In this document: one piece after another, positions 1-11,186 of the stretch
Layout of the letters: every line of letters begins with the position of its first letter
How positions within the stretch are numbered: the first letter of the stretch is position 1
Origin: Cherax quadricarinatus
Taxonomy: Eukaryota > Arthropoda > Malacostraca > Decapoda > Parastacidae
Direction: 5' to 3'
Assembly: GCF_038502225.1 (NCBI RefSeq)
Contig: NC_091298.1
Span: forward strand, 33,720,714-33,784,713
Length of the DNA stretch: 64,000 nt
The notes under the pieces: generated by a model
What the model was told of the DNA's origin: nothing
Database searches by the model: none
Seen by the model: only the letters and a program-made list of their open reading frames with translations
Position numbers and translations under genes: made by a program

Positions 1-63
1 AGAACTGTATACCTTGTACATGTACTTGTAGTAAATAAAGATATTATTATTATTATTATTATA
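1..63 (+). repeat. Retroelement 3' tail remnant with (ATT)n
   Basis: The first 42 bases end in AATAAAG and run directly into an ATT trinucleotide tract, a layout typical of the 3' end of a LINE or SINE with a short repeat tail. The body lies outside the window, so the family cannot be named. Confidence 0.4.
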
Positions 64-503
64 GGGAAGTTACGTCAAGGCTGGCAAGTTTCTTGTTCCT
101 GATGTTGATGTTGCGAATGCGATTGAGAAGATCACCCGAGTGTTTGAGATGTGATGGACTGATAGTGCCCAAGAGTTTGGAGAGGTGTTTTGCGAGAATT
201 CCTGAGAGTTGGTGGGGAGCACTGCCTATTCCCGAAGATATGGGCCTCAATGGGATACCAGGCTTGTGAGTTTTTGGTAGGCCGTACTTTCTGGCAGGTC
301 TGGGGTTGCTGGGTATGGTGTGCAGAAGTTTCTTCCCTTGTTCTGAGTTCCTCAGAATGCAACGAGTCTTTTGAATAAGGAATATGCAGTGCTCCCCACC
401 AACTCTCAGGAATTCTCGCAAAACACCTCTCCAAACTCTTGGGAACTATCAGTCCAGCACATCTCAAACACTCGGGTGATCTTCTCAATCGCATTCGCAA
501 CAT
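60..503 (-). pseudogene. Penelope-like element RT fragment with inverted duplication
   Basis: The minus-strand translation contains YGLPKTHKPGIPLRPISS followed by a leucine-rich stretch ending LASLDVTSL. This is the N-terminal finger region and the start of motif A of Penelope-like reverse transcriptases, which prime on DNA ends and usually carry a GIY-YIG endonuclease. Only about 100 residues remain. Bases 108-225 are repeated in inverted orientation at about 388-503 with few mismatches, so the right arm is a backward copy of the same coding stretch. Nothing is expected to be made from it. Inverted or partial tandem copies are known for this element class; here the fold-back could also reflect rearrangement after insertion. 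Confidence 0.75.
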
Positions 504-1205
504 TTTAAGTTGTATAATTATTGTTGAATATTTCTTTGGCGAGGAAATAGGTCTGTGCTTGTTTATTTACTAGGGTAACCCTGGGTTAAATATATATAAT
601 CTTCTTTAGTATAAGTCCATAACATGTGGACCATAAAAACTCTCAAAATTGTTTGAATGCTATGTAACCGATTCAGAATTTTTTAAATTACTTTCTTACA
701 TAAATTTTTAACATTGGTAAGTGTTACTTAGAGAATGATTGGACTGTGGTATGTGTAGGTCCAAATTTAAATTTTATATGACAGAAATTTGGAAAATTTA
801 ATGAATGGTATTTATCCGATTATTTTTGAGTGCTTCACCTCATTAGCCTCAAAACTGCAGCCTAGATAACTTGATAATGCAACTTCTGAGAGGCTTCAAA
901 CTTAATGTACTAGTATATTTTAGAATATTAATCTCTCTAATAGAGCAAAGAATATCTCTTTAGATTGGCTTTAAACTTTCGGTGTTCTTAACTGAAGACT
1001 TGAATTTGTTTTGGGCTATGAATGTCCTAATTTGCAATTTTTATTAAAAAACAGAATTGAAGTCTCCATGTGATAACTTGTTTTGATTCACTACACATTT
1101 TCTTTGCAAATTTTTAACTGCATTAATAGTTTATGTCTCAATCTGCACAATTCCTGTCACGTCCATTGAGGTACAGTGGGCGGGAAGAGGTTAGTCAATA
1201 CTTCT
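504..1205. other. AT-rich sequence, nothing recognised
   Basis: No open frame of note, repeat or structured motif was seen in this AT-rich stretch. Confidence 0.5.
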
Positions 1206-1410
1206 CTTTACTATTAATATTACTTATTAATCATTATTATTATTATTTTATTAAGCCCAGACCCAGAACGGATGGGCCTGTACACATGGCAAGTGAGTCC
1301 TAAGACTCACTGGTCAGGAAGTTTTAAGACTCACTTGCCATAGGTTCAAGCCTCACGCGTTCCACGATTTGTTTGCAGTCGTATTATTACGATTTCGTGA
1401 GCCATTATAT
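1206..1410 (+). repeat. (ATT)n plus degenerate tRNA-like SINE
   Basis: An ATT-rich tract is followed by sequence with a B-box-like GGTTCAAGCCTC near 1341 and a degenerate upstream half. The far end carries TTTGTTTGCAGTCG and ATTACGATTTCGTGAG. The same end motifs recur around a SINE at 60812-61134, so this is probably a decayed member of that family. The A box is poor, hence the moderate score. Confidence 0.4.
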
Positions 1411-1770
1411 TGTTATCAATATTATTATTTTTATAATTCTTAATATTAGTAGTTGTATATATTTTGTTTACATAAGCATCTTTTCTGTACCTGTTTGTAA
1501 GACTTAAGAGATAAATTTAAACTGGTCTATTCCTAAGTAATATTTACGGAGTGCTCAATATACCTGAGGTCATGCACTTTGAGCAGAGTGTTCAGTAAGC
1601 TTATTACCCTTGACGAAACCTCGCAAAAAAAAAAAAAAAAAAATTCTGAGTTTCAATAAAAATGTGGAAAATATTTTAGTATTTGAAAGTTTTATAAATC
1701 TGTTGTGTGGATCAGAGGAAAAAATGGAACTAGCAAGACAAATGTTTAATGCACAAGTTTCTCGACAACA
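1411..1770. other. AT-rich spacer with a poly(A) tract, nothing recognised
   Basis: It contains an A homopolymer at about 1625-1642 and no supported gene. Short open frames here owe their length to low complexity. Confidence 0.4.
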
Positions 1771-1795
1771 AATACACACACACACACACACACAC

Positions 1796-1870
<75 letters not shown>
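1771..1870. repeat. Compound (CA)n-(TA)n microsatellite
   Basis: CA repeats pass through GATA into an uninterrupted TA tract ending exactly where the 5' leader of the RTE-like LINE starts. Confidence 0.95.
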
Positions 1871-1872
<2 letters not shown>

Positions 1873-2146
1873 TAGTAGGTTTGTAGACAGCAACCACCCA
1901 GGGAAGTACTACCGTCCTGCCAGATGACTGTGAAACAAAAACCTGTAACTGTTTTGCATGATGGTAGGATTGCTGGTTTCTTTTTCTGTCTCATAAACAC
2001 GCTAAGATAACAGGGATATCTTGCTACTCCTACTTACACTTTGGTCACACTTCACAGACACGCACATGCATATATATATATACATACATCTAGGTTTTTC
2101 TCCTTTTTCTAAGTAGCTCTTGTTCTTTTTTATTTCTTCTATTGTC

Positions 2147-2240
2147 CATGGGGAAGTGGAAAAGAATCTTTCCTCCGTAAGCCATGCGTGTCGTATGAGG
2201 CGACTAAAATGCCGGGAGCAATGGGCTAGTAACCCCTTCT
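2147..2240 (+). promoter_or_regulatory. Conserved structured leader of the RTE-like element
   Basis: This block is kept almost intact in the otherwise divergent copy at 33069-33176. A hairpin with arms GTCG (2190-2193) and CGAC (2201-2204) around a 7-base loop becomes GTTG and CAAC at 33114-33117 and 33125-33128, a compensatory C-G to T-A change. A second possible hairpin is GGGCTAGTAACCC just before the coding frame. The coding frame has no upstream ATG, so the block may process the RNA 5' end or recruit ribosomes. That role is inference. Confidence 0.5.
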
Positions 2241-2301
2241 CCTGTATACAATTACTAAAAAAGAGAAGAAGAAAAACTTTATAAAACTGGGTTGCTTAAA
2301 T

Positions 2302-5208
2302 GTGCGTGGATGTAGTGCGGATGACAAGAAACAGATGATTGCTGATGTTATGAATGAAAAGAAGTTGGATGTCCTGGCCCTAAGCGAAACAAAGCTGAAG
2401 GGGGTAGGAGAGTTTCAGTGGGGGGAAATAAATGGGATTAAATCTGGAGTATCTGAGAGAGTTAGAGCAAAGGAAGGGGTAGCAGTAATGTTAAATGATC
2501 AGTTATGGAAGGAGAAAAGAGAATATGAATGTGTAAATTCAAGAATTATGTGGATTAAAGTAAAGGTTGGATGCGAGAAGTGGGTCATAATAAGCGTGTA
2601 TGCACCTGGAGAAGAGAGGAATGCAGAGGAGAGAGAGAGATTTTGGGAGATGTTAAGTGAATGTATAGGAGCCTTTGAACCAAGTGAGAGAGTAATTGTG
2701 GTAGGGGACTTGAATGCTAAAGTAGGAGAAACTTTTAGAGAGGGTGTGGTAGGTAAGTTTGGGGTGCCAGGTGTAAATGATAATGGGAGCCCTTTGATTG
2801 AACTTTGTATAGAAAGGGGTTTAGTTATAGGTAATACATATTTTAAGAAAAAGAGGATAAATAAGTATACACGATATGATGTAGGGCGAAATGACAGTAG
2901 TTTGTTGGATTATGTATTGGTAGATAAAAGACTGTTGAGTAGACTTCAGGATGTACATGTTTATAGAGGGGCCACAGATATATCAGATCACTTTCTAGTT
3001 GTAGCTACACTGAGAGTAAAAGGTAGATGGGATACAAGGAGAATAGAAGCATCAGGGAAGAGAGAGGTGAAGGTTTATAAACTAAAAGAGGAGGCAGTTA
3101 GGGTAAGATATAAACAGCTATTGGAGGATAGATGGGCTAATGAGAGCATAGGCAATGGGGTCGAAGAGGTATGGGGTAGGTTTAAAAATGTAGTGTTAGA
3201 GTGTTCAGCAGAAGTTTGTGGTTACAGGAAAGTGGGTGCAGGAGGGAAGAGGAGCGATTGGTGGAATGATGATGTAAAGAGAGTAGTAAGGGAGAAAAAG
3301 TTAGCATATGAGAAGTTTTTACAAAGTAGAAGTGATGCAAGGAGGGAAGAGTATATGGAGAAAAAGAGAGAAGTTAAGAGAGTGGTGAAGCAATGTAAAA
3401 AGAGAGCAAATGAGAGAGTGGGTGAGATGTTATCAACAAATTTTGTTGAAAATAAGAAAAAGTTTTGGAGTGAGATTAACAAGTTAAGAAAGCCTAGAGA
3501 ACAAATGGATTTGTCAGTTAAAAATAGGAGAGGAGAGTTATTAAATGGAGAGTTAGAGGTATTGGGAAGATGGAAGGAATATTTTGAGGAATTGTTAAAT
3601 GTTGATGAAGATAGGGAAGCTGTGATTTCGTGTATAGGGCAAGGAGGAATAACATCTTGTAGGAGTGAGGAAGAGCCAGTTGTGAGTGTGGGGGAAGTTC
3701 GTGAGGCAGTAGGTAAAATGAAAGGGGGTAAGGCAGCCGGGATTGATGGGATAAAGATAGAAATGTTAAAAGCAGGTGGGGATATAGTTTTGGAGTGGTT
3801 GGTGCAATTATTTAATAAATGTATGGAAGAGGGTAAGGTACCTAGGGATTGGCAGAGAGCATGCATAGTTCCTTTGTATAAAGGCAAAGGGGATAAAAGA
3901 GAGTGCAAAAATTATAGGGGGATAAGTCTGTTGAGTGTACCTGGTAAAGTGTATGGTAGAGTTATAATTGAAAGAATTAAGAGTAAGACGGAGAATAGGA
4001 TAGCAGATGAACAAGGAGGCTTTAGGAAAGGTAGGGGGTGTGTGGACCAGGTGTTTACAGTGAAACATATAAGTGAACAGTATTTAGATAAGGCTAAAGA
4101 GGTCTTTGTGGCATTTATGGATTTGGAAAAGGCGTATGACAGGGTGGATAGGGGGGCAATGTGGCAGATGTTGCAAGTGTATGGTGTAGGAGGTAGGTTA
4201 CTGAAAGCAGTGAAGAGTTTTTACGAGGATAGTGAGGCTCAAGTTAGAGTATGTAGGAAAGAGGGAAATTTTTTCCCAGTAAAAGTAGGCCTTAGACAAG
4301 GATGTGTGATGTCACCGTGGTTGTTTAATATATTTATAGATGGGGTTGTAAGAGAAGTAAATGCGAGGGTCTTGGCAAGAGGCGTGGAGTTAAAAGATAA
4401 AGAATCACACACAAAGTGGGAGTTGTCACAGCTGCTCTTTGCTGATGACACTGTGCTCTTGGGAGATTCTGAAGAGAAGTTGCAGAGATTGGTGGATGAA
4501 TTTGGTAGGGTGTGCAAAAGAAGAAAATTAAAGGTGAATACAGGAAAGAGTAAGGTTATGAGGATAACAAAAAGATTAGGTGATGAAAGATTGAATATCA
4601 GATTGGAGGGAGAGAGTATGGAGGAGGTGAACGTATTCAGATATTTGGGAGTGGACGTGTCAGCGGATGGGTCTATGAAAGATGAGGTGAATCATAGAAT
4701 TGATGAGGGAAAAAGAGTGAGTGGTGCACTTAGGAGTCTGTGGAGACAAAGAACTTTGTCCTTGGAGGCAAAGAGGGGAATGTATGAGAGTATAGTTTTA
4801 CCAACGCTCTTATATGGGTGTGAAGCGTGGGTGATGAATGTTGCAGCGAGGAGAAGGCTGGAGGCAGTGGAGATGTCATGTCTGAGGGCAATGTGTGGTG
4901 TGAATATAATGCAGAGAATTCGTAGTTTGGAAGTTAGGAGGACGTGCGGGATTACCAAAACTGTTGTCCAGAGGGCTGAGGAAGGGTTGTTGAGGTGGTT
5001 CGGACATGTAGAGAGAATGGAGCGAAACAGAATGACTTCAAGAGTGTATCAGTCTGTAGTGGAAGGAAGGCGGGGTAGGGGTCGGCCTAGGAAGGGTTGG
5101 AGGGAGGGGGTAAAGGAGGTTTTGTGTGCGAGGGGCTTGGACTTCCAGCAGGCATGCGTGAGCGTGTTTGATAGGAGTGAATGGAGACAAATGGTTTTTA
5201 ATACTTGA
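2302..5208 (+). CDS. APE endonuclease-reverse transcriptase of RTE-like LINE
   Basis: The protein nicks target DNA and copies the element RNA at the nick (target-primed reverse transcription). Numbered from the GTG at 2302 it is 968 residues. APE endonuclease motifs are SETKL (catalytic Glu about 29), GDLNAKVG (135-142) and SDH (228-230). The RT shows KNYRGISLLS (536-545), MDLEKAYD (606-613), GLRQGC (663-668) and FADD (713-716). The tail has RWFGHVERM near 898 and a basic RGRGRPRKGW stretch. The frame is free of stops and open back to 2233, but no ATG lies in that extension; the first in-frame ATG (about residue 12) would cut into the endonuclease. The chosen start is therefore nominal and initiation may be non-canonical. 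All catalytic motifs are present, so the copy may be functional. Confidence 0.9.
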   Translation: MRGCSADDKKQMIADVMNEKKLDVLALSETKLKGVGEFQWGEINGIKSGVSERVRAKEGVAVMLNDQLWKEKREYECVNSRIMWIKVKVGCEKWVIISVYAPGEERNAEERERFWEMLSECIGAFEPSERVIVVGDLNAKVGETFREGVVGKFGVPGVNDNGSPLIELCIERGLVIGNTYFKKKRINKYTRYDVGRNDSSLLDYVLVDKRLLSRLQDVHVYRGATDISDHFLVVATLRVKGRWDTRRIEASGKREVKVYKLKEEAVRVRYKQLLEDRWANESIGNGVEEVWGRFKNVVLECSAEVCGYRKVGAGGKRSDWWNDDVKRVVREKKLAYEKFLQSRSDARREEYMEKKREVKRVVKQCKKRANERVGEMLSTNFVENKKKFWSEINKLRKPREQMDLSVKNRRGELLNGELEVLGRWKEYFEELLNVDEDREAVISCIGQGGITSCRSEEEPVVSVGEVREAVGKMKGGKAAGIDGIKIEMLKAGGDIVLEWLVQLFNKCMEEGKVPRDWQRACIVPLYKGKGDKRECKNYRGISLLSVPGKVYGRVIIERIKSKTENRIADEQGGFRKGRGCVDQVFTVKHISEQYLDKAKEVFVAFMDLEKAYDRVDRGAMWQMLQVYGVGGRLLKAVKSFYEDSEAQVRVCRKEGNFFPVKVGLRQGCVMSPWLFNIFIDGVVREVNARVLARGVELKDKESHTKWELSQLLFADDTVLLGDSEEKLQRLVDEFGRVCKRRKLKVNTGKSKVMRITKRLGDERLNIRLEGESMEEVNVFRYLGVDVSADGSMKDEVNHRIDEGKRVSGALRSLWRQRTLSLEAKRGMYESIVLPTLLYGCEAWVMNVAARRRLEAVEMSCLRAMCGVNIMQRIRSLEVRRTCGITKTVVQRAEEGLLRWFGHVERMERNRMTSRVYQSVVEGRRGRGRPRKGWREGVKEVLCARGLDFQQACVSVFDRSEWRQMVFNT

Positions 5209-5455
5209 CGTGCTGTTGGAGTGTGAGCAAAGTAACATTTATGAAGGGATTCAAGGAAACCGGCAGGCCGGACTTGAGTCCTGGAGATGGGAAGTACAGT
5301 GCCTGCACTCTGAAGGAGGGGTGTTAATGTTGCAGTTTAAAAACTGTAGTGTAAAGCACCCTTCTGGCAAGACAGTGATGGAGTGAATGATGGTGAAAGT
5401 TTTTCTTTTTCGGGCCACCCTGCCTTGGTGGGAATCGGCCGGTGTGATAATAAAT

Positions 5456-5753
<298 letters not shown>

Positions 5754-6698
5754 TTATCACACCGGCCGATTCCCACCAAGGCAGGGTGGCCCGAAAAAGA
5801 AAAACTTTCACCATCATTCACTCCATCACTGTCTTGCCAGAAGGGTGCTTTACACTACAGTTTTTAAACTGCAACATTAACACCCCTCCTTCAGAGTGCA
5901 GGCACTGTACTTCCCATCTCCAGGACTCAAGTCCGGCCTGCCGGTTTCCCTGAATCCCTTCATAAATGTTACTTTGCTCACACTCCAACAGCACGTCAAG
6001 TATTAAAAACCATTTGTCTCCATTCACTCCTATCAAACACGCTCACGCATGCCTGCTGGAAGTCCAAGCCCCTCGCACACAAAACCTCCTTTACCCCCTC
6101 CCTCCAACCCTTCCTAGGCCGACCCCTACCCCGCCTTCCTTCCACTACAGACTGATACACTCTTGAAGTCATTCTGTTTCGCTCCATTCTCTCTACATGT
6201 CCGAACCACCTCAACAACCCTTCCTCAGCCCTCTGGACAACAGTTTTGGTAATCCCGCACCTCCTCCTAACTTCCAAACTACGAATTCTCTGCATTATAT
6301 TCACACCACACATTGCCCTCAGACATGACATCTCCACTGCCTCCAGCCTTCTCCTCGCTGCAACATTCATCACCCACGCTTCACACCCATATAAGAGCGT
6401 TGGTAAAACTATACTCTCATACATTCCCCTCTTTGCCTCCAAGGACAAAGTTCTTTGTCTCCACAGACTCCTAAGTGCACCACTCACTCTTTTTCCCTCA
6501 TCAATTCTATGATTCACCTCATCTTTCATAGACCCATCCGCTGACACGTCCACTCCCAAATATCTGAATACGTTCACCTCCTCCATACTCTCTCCCTCCA
6601 ATCTGATATTCAATCTTTCATCACCTAATCTTTTTGTTATCCTCATAACCTTACTCTTTCCTGTATTCACCTTTAATTTTCTTCTTTTGCACACCCTA

Positions 6699-6708
<10 letters not shown>
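5754..6708 (-). mobile_element. 5'-truncated inverted RTE-like copy
   Basis: This is a near-identical reverse complement of about 4503-5455: same 3' UTR and the same last 238 or so codons (coding part 5996-6708), from GRVCKRRKLKVN just after FADD to the stop. One visible residue difference is RRCG against RTCG. The endonuclease and most of the RT are missing, so it cannot move itself. With the upstream copy it makes an inverted repeat with arms of about 950 bp. It could be a separate 5'-truncated insertion, a twin event or an assembly inversion. Confidence 0.85.

Positions 6709-6777
<69 letters not shown>
6703..6777. repeat. (TA)n microsatellite at a truncation point
   Basis: A pure TA tract joined directly to the 5'-truncated end of the inverted RTE copy on one side and to a tRNA-like SINE on the other. 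Confidence 0.9.
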
Positions 6778-6782
<5 letters not shown>

Positions 6783-7004
6783 AACGCTGATCTCTGGCTG
6801 AATGAGACTCGAACCTACGAACCTTAGGACAAGATATGCAGTATTTTACCAATCTACCCACACTGGACAATACCTTGGCGTGTAGCGTGCGCTACACGTT
6901 TGATCCAAGGCAGCCAGCTTTCAGGGAGAAGGCTTACAGCTTTTTATCTCATAACCTGCATGCATCAGCCTTACTAGAGATTTTAACAATGCAAGGAATT
7001 CGCA
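6778..7004 (-). repeat. tRNA-derived SINE, minus strand
   Basis: The minus strand holds a B-box-like GGTTCGAGTCTC and an upstream A-box-like GGGTAGATTGGTAAA at tRNA-like spacing. The same unit, including the ATCCAAGGCAG and TTTTATCTCAT segments, recurs at 51508-51690. Both copies sit against a (TA)n tract. Confidence 0.55.
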
Positions 7005-9197
7005 AGAGCAGTGTACAGTGTCTTGAACGATTCCTTATTAAGGTATCGGAACGCTATTCTCAGGCTTGCCAGGCGCCCATATGCTGCAGCAGTTATCTGG
7101 TTGATGTGTGTCTCCGCAGACGTGCTCGGTGTTATGATCACCCCAAGATCAAGATCTTTCTACACGAGTGAGGTTTGGAGTCTTTGTCCACCTAGCCTAT
7201 ACTCTGTGTGCAGTCTTCTTTGCCCTTCCCCAATCTTCATAACTTTGCATTTGGCAGGGTAGAATTCGAGAAGCCAGTTGCTGGACCACGTGCCCAGTCT
7301 GTCCATGTCTCTTTGTAGTCCTGCCTGATCCTCATCTGATTTAATTCTTCTCATCAACTTCACATCATCTGCGAACAGGGACACTACAGAGTCTATCCCT
7401 TCAATCATGTCATTCACACATCAGAAATAGCACTGCTCCTAGAACTGACCCCTGTGGGACCCCGCTCGTCACAGGCGCCCACTCTGATGCCTCTTCGAGT
7501 ACCATGACTCGTCGTTGCCTTCCTGTCAGGTATTCTCTGATCCATTGCACTGCCCTTCCTGTTATATGCGCCTGATCGTCCACTTTCTGCACTAATCTCT
7601 TGTGAGGAACTGTCTCGAAAGCATTCCAGCAGTCCAGGAAAATGGAATCAACTAACCCCCACCTCTCTCTTGTGTCTTATTTCTGTTACTGTGTCATAAA
7701 ACTCCAGAATGTTTGTGACACAGTATTTGCCTTCCATGAATCCATGCTGGTTGCCATTTATAATCTTGTTCCGTTCCAGGTGCTCCACCACTCTCCTCCT
7801 GATAATCTTCTCCATAACTTTGCATACTATACACGTCAGAGACACTGGTGTGAAGTTAAGTGCCTCGTCTCTGTTTTCTTTCTTAAAAATGGGGACTACA
7901 TTTACCGTCTTCTATACCTCAGGTAGTTGCCCATTTCAAGGGATGTATTGAAGATTGTGGTTAGTGGCACGCACAGCTTCTCTGCTTCTTTTCTAAGGAC
8001 CCACGGGAAAATGTCCGGTCCCATATCGCCTTTGAGGTATCAAGGCCACCTAGGAGCTTCTGCACCTCCTCCTCCTTTGTTCGTATGTCATCCAACACTT
8101 GTTCGTATATTCCCTGTTGATGTTCCCCTCTGTGCTGTCTTCTCAGAGCCCTTCCTGTCTCTACTGCAAATACTTCCTTAAATCTCCTGTTTAGCCCCTC
8201 ACATATCTCCTGATCGTTTCTTGTGAGTTCCCCACCTTCTGTCCTCAGCCTGATCACCTGGTCTTTGACTGTTGTCTTCCTCCTGATGTGGCTATACAAC
8301 AGTTCCGGGTCAGACTTGACTTTCGATGCTATGTTATTTTCATATTGTCGCTGGACCTCCCTCCTTACCTGTGCATACTCGTTCCTGGCTGTGCAACTAT
8401 TCCCCCTATTTTCAAGTGTTCTATGCCTTCTGTACTTTTTCCATTCACTATTCATTATTTTTTTGCCTCCTTACACTGTCGGGTAAACCAGGGGCTCGTT
8501 CTGGTCTTCCCATTATTTCTGTTGCCCATGGGAACAAACCTTTCCTATGCCTCCTTGCATTTTGTTGTTACGTATTCCTTCATTTCGTTTACTGACTTTC
8601 CTACCAGTTCTCTGTCCCACTGAACCTCCTGCAGGAAGTTCCTCAAACCTATGTAGTCCCCTCTTTTATAGACTGGCTTTTCCATTCATTCCTGTTACTC
8701 TCTCCACTTGTAACTTTACTATGTATTCAGAGCACAGAACCACGAGGTCACTAGCTCCTAGGGGGACTCTCATATGTGATGTCCTCAATGTCTGAACTGC
8801 TCAGGGTGAACAATAGGTCCAGTCTTGCTGGTTCGTCCTTCCTCTCACTCTGGTAGTGTCTTTAACTTGTTAGTGCATGAGGTTCTCCAGTACCACATCC
8901 ATCATCTTGGCTCTCAGTGTTTTGGGACCCCCGTGTGTCTCCAGGTTTTCCCAGTCAATCTCCCTGTGGTTGAAATCGCCCGTAACCAGTAACTTCTCGA
9001 GTGAGCTCTTCATGCCACCTCAGCCAGTATGTCCACTATCGCTCTGTTGGTCTCTTCATATTCCTCTCTTGGCCTCCTGCAGTTCTGTGGCAGATTATAC
9101 ATCACTGCAATGACTACCTTGTGCTCCCCAGACTGAAGTGTACCTACTATGTAGCCCCTTTCTCAAATCTCGTCCATGCATCCCATTTTCTTGAATT

Positions 9198-9198
<1 letters not shown>
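7005..9198 (-). pseudogene. Decayed CR1-like LINE copy A
   Basis: Reading leftward on the minus strand, sequence from within the endonuclease through the RT is present but broken by frameshifts. Fragments include GVPQGSVLGAVLFL (7410-7592), VVSLFADDVKLM (7160-7417) and a thumb-proximal RT part at 7648-7845. The C-terminal third and 3' UTR are missing: the left edge joins unrelated DNA near 7005. The family is the same as the intact element at 40227-44246. It is not functional. Confidence 0.85.

Positions 9199-9267
<69 letters not shown>
9199..9267. repeat. (GT)n microsatellite between LINE copies
   Basis: Uninterrupted GT repeats lie between the 5'-truncated end of copy A and the 3' tail of copy B. 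GT next to ACTCACCTA recurs at 39888 and, as the CA complement, near 58573. Confidence 0.95.
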
Positions 9268-11186
9268 TACTCACCTAATTGTGGTTGTAGAGGTCTAGAC
9301 TCAGCTCCTGGCCCCGACTCTTCACTGATCACTACTAGGTCCTCTCTCTATGCTCCCTGACCTTTGTCATACCTCATCTTAAAGTTATGTATGGTTCCTG
9401 CCTCCACTACATCACTTGCTAGACTATTCCACTTCCTGACAACTCTGTGACTGAAGAAATACTTCCTAACATCCCTTTGGCTCGTCTGAGTCTTCAACTT
9501 CCAATTGCGGACCTTTGTTTCTGAGTCCCCTCTCTGGAACATCCTGTCTCTGTCCACCTTTTCTATTCCACGCAGTATTTCGTATGTTGTTATCATGTCT
9601 TCCCTATCCCTCCTGTGTCGCCAAGCCGATTTCCCTTAACGGAACTAACCTTGTTGCAAACCTTTACACTTTCTCTAATTTCTTGACGTCCTTGACCAGG
9701 TTTGGGTTCCAAACTGGTGCTGCATACTCCAGTATGGGCCTGACGTACACAGTGTACAGTGTCTTGAACGATTCCTTACTAAGGTATCGGAACGCTATTC
9801 TCAGGTTTGCCAGACGTCCATATGCTGCATCAGTTATGTGGTTGATGTGTGCTTCAGGAGACCTGCTCGGCGTTATGCTCGCCCCAAAATCTTTCTCCTT
9901 GTGTGAGGTTTCGAGTCTTCGCCTTTACTCTGTCTGCGGTCTTCTTTTCCCTTCCCCAGTCTTCATGATTTTTCATTTGGCGGTGTTAAATTCGAGAAGC
10001 CAGTTGCTGGACCACGTGTTCAGCCTGTCCTGGTCTCTTTGTAGTCCTGCCTGATCCTCATCTGATTTAATTCACATCATAAACTTCACATCATATGCGA
10101 ACAGGGACACTTCTGAATCTATCCCTTCCATCATGTCATTCACATATACCAAAAATAGCACTGTTCCTCGAACTGACCCCTGTGGGACCCCGCTCGTCAC
10201 ATGCGCCCACTGTGATACTTCATCACTTACCATGACTCGTCGTTGCCTTCCTGTGAGGTATTCTCTGATCCATTGCAGTGCCTTTCCTGTTATATGCGCC
10301 TGATCGTCAAGCTTCTGCACTAATCTCTTGTGAGGAACTGTCTCGAAGGCTTTCCTGCAGTCCAGAAAAATGCAATCAACTCATCCCTCTCTCTCTTGTC
10401 TTATTTCTGTTACCTTATCATAAAACATCCAGAAGGTTTGTGACTCAGTATTTGCCTTCCATGAATCCGTGCTGGTTGTCGTTTATAATCTTGTTCCTTT
10501 CCAGGTGCTCCACCACTCTCCTCCTCATACTCTTCTCCATGACTTTGCATGCTATACACGTCTGGGACACTAGTCTGTAGTTTAGTACCTCGTTTCTGTT
10601 TCCTTTCTTAAAAATGGGGACTACATTTACCGTCTTCCATATCTCAAGTAGTTGCCCAGTTTCAAGGGATGTGTTAAAAATAGTGGTTAGTGGTACACAC
10701 AGCATCTCTGCTCCTTCTCGATGGACCCACGGGGAGATGTCCGTTGCCTTCTCCTTTGAGGTATCAAGGTCACTTAGGAGCTGCACCTCCTCCTCCGTTG
10801 TTCGTATGTCATCCAACACTTGTTGGTAAATTTCCTGTTGGTGTTCCCGTCTGTGCTGTCTTCCCATAGATCTTCCTATCTGTCCTGTAAATACTTCCTT
10901 AAGTCTCGTGTTGAGCTCCTCGCATGCCTCTTGATCGTCTCCTGTGGGTTTCCCACCTTTCCTCAGTCTGATCACCTGGTCTTTGACTGTTGTCTTCCTC
11001 CTAATGTGGCTATCCAGCAGTTTCGGGTCAGACTTGACTTTCGATGCTATGTTGATTTCGTACTGTCGCTGAGCCTCCCTCCTTATCTGTGCATACTCGT
11101 TTCTTTCCTCTGCCTCCTTGCATTTCGTTGTTACGTATTCCATCATTTCGTTTACTGACTTCCCTACCAATTCTCTGTCCAACTGT
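9268..11186 (-). pseudogene. Decayed CR1-like LINE copy B
   Basis: The 3' terminus (9268-9360, minus-strand tail motif TAGGTGAGTAGAC) is followed by the C-terminal domain, RT palm and part of the linker before the RT. Recognisable stretches are VVRKWNSLASDVVEAG (9348-9596), GVPQGSVRGTVLFLVYVND (10072-10320) and a pre-RT region at 10445-11182. The FADD site reads FAYD, so a catalytic Asp is lost. The copy stops at 11186, where the 3' tail of copy C begins. Frameshifts are frequent. Confidence 0.85.

Larger units (their letters stand above)
1871..5455 (+). mobile_element. Full-length RTE-like non-LTR retrotransposon
   Basis: The element has a leader (1871-2301), one long APE endonuclease-RT frame and a 3' UTR (5209-5455) ending GGTGTGATAATAAATAAA before a (TA)n tail. 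The leader is matched by 32803-33230 in a second, older copy, which fixes the 5' end at the GTAGACAGCAACCACCC region. The 3' UTR is matched by copies ending near 5754, 36433, 48454 and 50898. The layout (no separate ORF1, one APE-RT protein, microsatellite tail) and the C-terminal WFGHVERM and RGRGRPRKGW motifs fit the RTE group; the clade is inferred from these motifs, not from a tree. No target duplication can be read because both flanks are TA repeat. Confidence 0.88.

Noticed and set aside
3222..3908. 228-codon minus-strand frame inside the RTE element (and its twin at 48662-49387)
   Set aside because: It is the antisense shadow of the RT frame; Ser/Leu/Pro-rich composition comes from the complement of GA-rich codons.
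9001..9360. Open frame through the (GT)n tract
   Set aside because: Cys-Val repeats from GT; the flanks are antisense LINE remnants.
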